The notes below the pieces were generated by a model. That model saw nothing but the letters and a program-made list of their open reading frames with translations, was not told where the DNA came from and made no database searches. A DNA stretch of 64,000 nucleotides from Tetracentron sinense. Lineage: Eukaryota; Streptophyta; Magnoliopsida; Trochodendrales; Trochodendraceae. Position 1 is the first letter of the stretch. Every line of letters starts with the position of its first letter. A program made the position numbers and the translations under genes. The stretch covers positions 9,535,072-9,599,071 of the forward strand of contig CM026566.1 of NCBI GenBank assembly GCA_015143295.1. The letters are read 5' to 3'. Shown here in pieces: positions 59,035 through 64,000 of the stretch.

Positions 59035-59370
59035 CTAGGCTTTAGGTCTCTAGGGTCACTTAGAATCTGTCACCACGGCTTGACGAGAGCATATGTTAGG
59101 AAGCAAGTTAGGAAGGAAGTAAGTCAGAAGAGACTCATGATTCCAAGTGTGAGACTAAATGTTAGTCTTAGTCCAAAATGGTTGTCCCAACCAAGTGCTT
59201 CTCTAGAAATGCTAGAACACTAAGTCTCTTATGTATACACCGATGGGTATGATGCAATGTATACTAATACTATATCAATAGTACTACTTGAATTAGTGTG
59301 AAATGAAAGTATGAAGAATTTTGATTCCAAGTTAGACTCATGTGGTGCTATTGATCTCAGGACAGTAGTC

Positions 59371-60643
59371 ATGAGGCGGGGCACACGGGGTCGCGGACCA
59401 CACACTAGGGCTTCATCTTCTTCTCGAGATGAAGGTGAGCAGCCGGACCTCTCTCAGGTTCTCGGTTCTATTGCAAAGACTTTAGCCTTACTAGCGGCTA
59501 GGCAGGCTACTCCATCGTCTGCATCACCTACTCCACCGCCTACGGCTCCAGTACATCATACAGCTGGGGTTGAGGCATTCAAGAGATTGAGGCCTCCATC
59601 ATTCCATGGGAGTGTGGACCCTCTTGCCGCGGAGGCTTGGATCCTCCAGTTAAAGAAGATCTTTGCGGTCCTCTCGCCTTTAGAGGAGGATAGAGTAGCA
59701 TGGGCAGTTTTCATGCTTGAAGGTGAGGCACACCACTGGTGGTTGTCCGCCTTGAGGGCTCGAGAGTTGATTATGAAAGGTCAACCCTGGACTTGGTAGG
59801 AGTTCAAGGACACCTTCTACAAGAATTATTTCCCAGTTGGAGCTCGGGAAAAGAAAGAGAGAGAATTCATCAACCTAGAACAAGGTTCGATGTCGGTGGC
59901 GCAATATGAGGCCAAGTTCTCGGAGCTGTCATGCTTCGCGACTCATATGATCGCTACCGAGGCGATGAAGGCGAGAAGGTTTGAGCAAGGGCTCAAAGAT
60001 GTTATTATGGAGAGAGTCTCGGTCTTCAGGCACGCCACTTACGCCGAAGTGGTGGATAAAGCCTTTTTGGTTGAGGCCAATTCAGAGACCGTGTCCAAGA
60101 AGAGGGAATTGGCGAGAAGCCAAGCCAGTAGTTCAGCACCTCCAGAGAGGCGGGCTCGTACCGGCCCTTATCAGTACACATGGCCAACACCACCACAGTA
60201 TGCGTGGCCAGCACCACCACCGAGGCCATCTTATGCGCCTCCAGCTCCACGGCAGTATGCTCCTCAGGCGCCACGACCTCAGGCTCTTCCGGCCCCACGG
60301 CCCGTTGCACCTCAGGTAGCGAGGCATGCTCCACCTCCGGTCCCTCCGACTTACACATATGAGATCTGCATGTCTTGTGGCAGAAGGCACCCAGCAGGAG
60401 ATTGTCGGAAGGCATCGGGTGGATGTTTCCATTATGGTCGCCAGGGCCACATGATTAGGGATTGTCCGACGAGGCATCTGCCAGGCCAGTCACAGGGGAT
60501 TAGGCCCCCAGCTAGTCCAGCAGGATTATACTAGGCGTCCTCCCAACCTGCACGGTCTACACCTCTGCCTCGCCAGGCGAATCAGGGGCGAGTTTTTGCC
60601 TTGACAGAGGGTGATGCACTTACATCTGACGATGTAGTGCAGG
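59371..60643 (+). pseudogene. gag of element N (two in-frame stops)
   Basis: Starts MRRGTRGRGPHTRASSSS. One frame throughout, with TAG at 59797-59799 (Trp of PWTWEEF) and TAG at 60532-60534. Core MSVAQYEAKFSELSCF, VSVFRHATYAEVVDKAF; Pro/Ala/Tyr-rich linker; knuckles CMSCGRRHPAGDC and CFHYGRQGHMIRDC, where the second Cys is Tyr. Ends SDDVVQG at the intron donor. Confidence 0.92.
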
Positions 60644-60786
60644 GTACGCAGTTGTAATTTATTTAATTAGCCATAAATTGAATTGTTATGTATTATTCTT
60701 TGTGTACGTATATGGCATGTTATATATAAATACCTATATGTATACGCTGTTGATGTATGTATTGACTTAGCTAGCTAAAATTTCAA
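60644..60786 (+). other. Putative gag-pol intron (element N), 143 nt, acceptor mutated
   Basis: Donor CAGG/GTACGC is intact; the acceptor reads TTTCAA/GA where CAG/GA is expected (one G-to-A change). Joining gives [12 protein letters not shown], the expected gag-pol text. Unspliced RNA stops at 60655. Confidence 0.65.
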
Positions 60787-63016
60787 GAACCTTACTAGTC
60801 AATGAATGTTTGGCTTGAGTATTAATCGACAAAGGGTCTACTCATTCATTCATATCGCCGAGTTTTTCAGAGGATGCTTTTCTGTGGAGCCTAGCCAGTT
60901 GAAATCGGAGTTGGCCATTTTGACTCCTCTCGGCAAGACAGTAGTAGCAGATAAAGTGTGGAGAAATAGTGTGGTTTAAGTGGGGAGCCACGAGTTGGCA
61001 GTTGATCTAATCGTCCTCGGATTCCAGGACTTTGACGTTATTTATGGGATGGATTGGTTAGCAGCACATCATGGGCATGTAGCTTGCTTCGAGAAGATGG
61101 TACTTTTCAGACTAGTGGAAGGCAAGCCATTTCATTTTCGGGGGTTGAGAAATAGAGATATTGCCCGTTTTACGGCATTGAGCTTAGCGAACGCCGAGGC
61201 AAAGGACTCTTCGACTATCCCGGTCGTGAGTGAATTCCTGGATGTATTTCCAGAGGAGTTGCCAGGATTGCCTCCAGACAGGGAGATTGAGTTTGTGATC
61301 GAACTTGCACCAGGCACAGCTCCTATCTTCCAAGCTCCATATAGAATGGCCCCTATTGAACTCAAGGAGTTGAAGACTCAGTTGGAGGAATTACAAGGCC
61401 TTGGTTTCATTCGACCAAGTGTCTCACTGTGGGGTGCCCCGGTTTTGTTTGTCAAGAAGAAGGATGGCTCGATGTGGATGTGCGTCGATTACCGTCAATT
61501 GAACAAGGTCACTATAAAGAATAGGTATCCATTGCCTAGGATTGACGACTTGTTCAATCAGTTAAAGGGAGCAAGATTTTTCTCAAAGATCGATCTTCGG
61601 TCGGGTTATCACCAATTGAAGATTAAGGCCGAGGATGTGCCCAAAACTGCTTTCAGGACTCGATACGGACACTATGAGTTCTTGGTGATGCCTTTTGGTC
61701 TCACGAACGCCCTGACAGCTTTTATGGATTTGATGAATTGGGTGTTCCAGCCATATCTAGATCGATGCGTGATCGTGTTTGTCACGATATCTTGGTGTAC
61801 TCCCAGACACGGGAAGATCACATGCAAGATCTTTGCCTTGCTTTGGAAATGCTGCGAGAGCACAAGCTATACGCCAAACTCAGTAAGTGTGAGTTTTGGT
61901 TGGAAGAGGTGGGATTCCTAGGCCACGTCGTCTCTGCGGAAGGCATATCGGTAGATCCAAAGAAGATAGAGGCAGTCATGAGTTGGGCGAGGCCCAAGAG
62001 TGTCACAAAGATACGCAGTTTCCTTGGGTTGGCAGGCTACTACAGGAGATTCGTAGAGGGTTTCTCCAGCCTTGCAGCACCGCTTACATATTTGACAAGG
62101 AAGAACGCAAAGTTTGTATGGAGTGACAAGTGCGAGATCAGTTTCACGGAACTGAAGAAGAGACTTACCACAGCTCCTGTCCTTACAGTGCCATCCGGAC
62201 ATGGTGGTTATGAGGTGTACAGTGATGCCTCACATGTTGGACTTGGGTGTGTGCTCATGCAACACAAGAAATTCATTGCCTATGCCTCCAGGCAATTGAA
62301 GGAGCATGAAAAGAATTATCCCACGCACGACTTGGAGCTTGCGGCAGTCGTGTTTGCACTCAAGATTTGGCGACACTACCTTTACGGAGTAGAATTCTAT
62401 ATGTATACGGATCACAAAAGCCGCAAGTATCTCTTTTCCCAAAAAGAGCTAAATCTAAGGCAACGGCGTTGGATGGAATTTTTGAAAGACTATGATTGTA
62501 CCATTCAATACCACCCGGGTAAAGCAAATGTAGTGGCTGATGCTTTGAGTAGAAGACCTCCGGGGTTATTAGCACACATGTTGGTGCAAGAATGGAGATT
62601 ATTGGAGGATTTGACAAATATGGACATTAGTGTGAATGATACGGTTCGCGGTCCTATTTTGGCAAATGTCACAGTTTGGCTATACAATATAGATCTAATC
62701 CAAGAATATCAAGCTGTGGATGCTGAATTGTTGGCTTATCAGGACAAGGAAGTTGCCAAGGGTAGTGAAGACTTTTCTCTCACTAGTCGAGGTGCTATTA
62801 CGTTTAAAGGAAGGCTGTGTGTTCCGGCCAATACAGATCTTCGACGAGAGATCATGGATGAAGCACATTGTTCGAGGTACACAGTGCATCTTGGGGGTAC
62901 AAAAAGATGTATCGGAACCTTAAGAGTCACTTTTGGTGGCGGAATATGAAGAGGGATGTTACGGAATATGTGGCACGGTGCTTGGTGTGCCAACAGGTGA
63001 AAGCAGAACACATGCT
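60787..63016 (+). pseudogene. pol of element N, decayed and interrupted by LTR O
   Basis: Protease: stop TGA at 60816, DTG changed to DKG (60828), a frameshift near 60870 and TAA at about 60977. RT (60980-61790) keeps [12 protein letters not shown] but a one-base deletion near 61783 destroys the VDD catalytic site. RNase H and integrase finger continue to 62949 (YSDAS, TDHKS, VHLGGT); a one-base insertion near 62905 precedes the CLVC knuckle. LTR O interrupts at KAEHM. Confidence 0.93.
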
Positions 63017-64000
63017 GTAGCACCCCAGACTTTTTCATCTTTAATGAATACCACCTTCGTAGCTAATTGGCCGTTTTTATAGTCTAATTAATAAATAAGG
63101 GAGAAATCGGAAATTCCGAAACGTCAGAAATGTGCGTTTTCGAAAGACGAACCCAACGCAAGTTGAATCGTCGAAATCCGACGAGCGAGTCAAAAGATAT
63201 GGTCAAAACAGTCCAGACATACAGAGAACCGATCGCTCGGTCCAGTCAGCGATCGATCGGTCCATAACCGATCGATCGGTAGCTATCGCGCGGTCAGAAA
63301 TTTTGTATGGGGAAATTTTCCAGAGAGTGAGTTTTTGACCGGTCGATCGGTCATAAACACCGATCGCTCGGTAGGCAACCGATCGATCGGTCATAACCAC
63401 CGATCGCTCGGTCTTCGCGTTTTTGCAGAAATTTCAGTAAGGGCGTTTTTGTCTTTTGGGTGTTAAACCCTTACCCATAAGAGTTTGCTCGACCCTTTGA
63501 GGCCTCACTTACAACACTTAGGGATATTTGAGAGAGAGGGAGAAGAAACTAGGGTTCCAAAACCCCCTTTCCATTGAGAGTAAGATCAATGGTTTAAGCA
63601 CCCCAAGAGCATCCCTAAAAGCTTGGATTTCGAAAATCCAACCTCAAGTTCGTGTGGGACTCCTTCTCCAAGGTAGGGCAGCGTTTTCTACGGCAACTTC
63701 AAGGTTGTTTTCCCCACACTAAGCCTTCTTCAAGCAAGGATCTTTCTTCTTGCGAGTTGGAGCTTCAATCAAGGTTTCTACTAAGGATCAAGCCTTGGTT
63801 CAAGGTTAGTACATCCTACTAACTTACCCTAGCAATAAATCTAGGTTTTCCTTATGAAATGTGATCTATGCTATTATGTTTGCCTCCCATATGAAATGTA
63901 TCATCTCCAATGAACCTAAATAAGATAAGAAAAAGGTATGGATGTGTGTGGGTGTTGATGTGGCGATTGGATGCCGAGGTGTATGTTGGGTGATGTTTGT
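63017..64000 (+). repeat. LTR O (partial, cut by right edge)
   Basis: Starts TGTAGCACCCCAG at 63017 after the flank catgc. Same subfamily as A, C and G, with the U3 block, CCGATCGATCGG array (63229-63415), TTAAACCCTTACCC promoter region and start of the leader. The micro-ORF region would lie beyond the window. Confidence 0.92.
63229..63415 (+). promoter_or_regulatory. GATCGATC palindrome array in LTR O
   Basis: Same order of palindromes and CATA/TCTGG spacer as LTRs A and G, with few changes. Confidence 0.62.

Overview
This window looks like plant nuclear DNA, probably eudicot. It is almost entirely LTR retrotransposons nested inside one another, and I see no host protein gene I can defend. 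The evidence for a plant is the element types: Ty3/gypsy chromoviruses of the Tekay/Del type, with a CCHC Gag, PR-RT-RNaseH-IN order, a C-terminal chromodomain-like segment and a primer site complementary to initiator tRNA-Met; SIRE/Maximus-like Ty1/copia pieces; long LTRs of about 2.2-2.9 kb; solo LTRs with 5-bp target duplications; and decay by nonsense mutations. A 94-base run of N at 47159-47252 marks a draft assembly. I cannot name the species.

Left stack (1-20261). Element A (minus strand; its 3' LTR runs off the left edge) sits in the gag of element B (minus). B sits in the pol of element C (plus). C sits a few bases before the 3' LTR of a copia element D. Only the right-hand parts of B, C and D are in view. 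A solo LTR (S1, 2084-4523, duplication GGTCT) interrupts the integrase of A. Next come a short host segment and solo LTR E (20730-23641, duplication AAGTG).

Middle stack (24513-45757). Element H (minus, duplication GAAAT) is complete but has decayed. Its 3' LTR holds solo LTR G (duplication GAACC). Its 5' LTR holds the gag-only element I (34825-42062, duplication AAAGC) and a copia-type solo LTR J (43005-45192, duplication CTTAC).

Right part (45758-64000). This holds unassigned, mostly non-coding sequence with the N gap, a decayed LTR (K), a decayed SIRE-like copia pol, a SIRE-like LTR with an env-like ORF (L), then element N (plus), whose 5' LTR begins with an inverted copy of its own 3' end. 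LTR O sits inside the integrase of N and runs off the right edge.

Three recurrent signals are not explained by standard retrotransposon annotation. (1) A short ORF of 39-46 codons inside the LTRs is conserved at the protein level across very different LTR families (MSAG start, PWVEEEY core, PYLDYC or EGYQ end). (2) A promoter-proximal slot holds arrays of palindromes such as CCGATCGATCGG. The palindrome changes between subfamilies, and the same module is present in both gypsy LTRs and a copia-like LTR. (3) A GT-AG intron of 134-143 nt at the gag-pol junction restores the reading frame in three different elements. Normal function would be transcription from the LTR, a leader carrying the small ORF, Gag from unspliced RNA and Gag-Pol from spliced RNA. 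None of the copies here looks autonomous.
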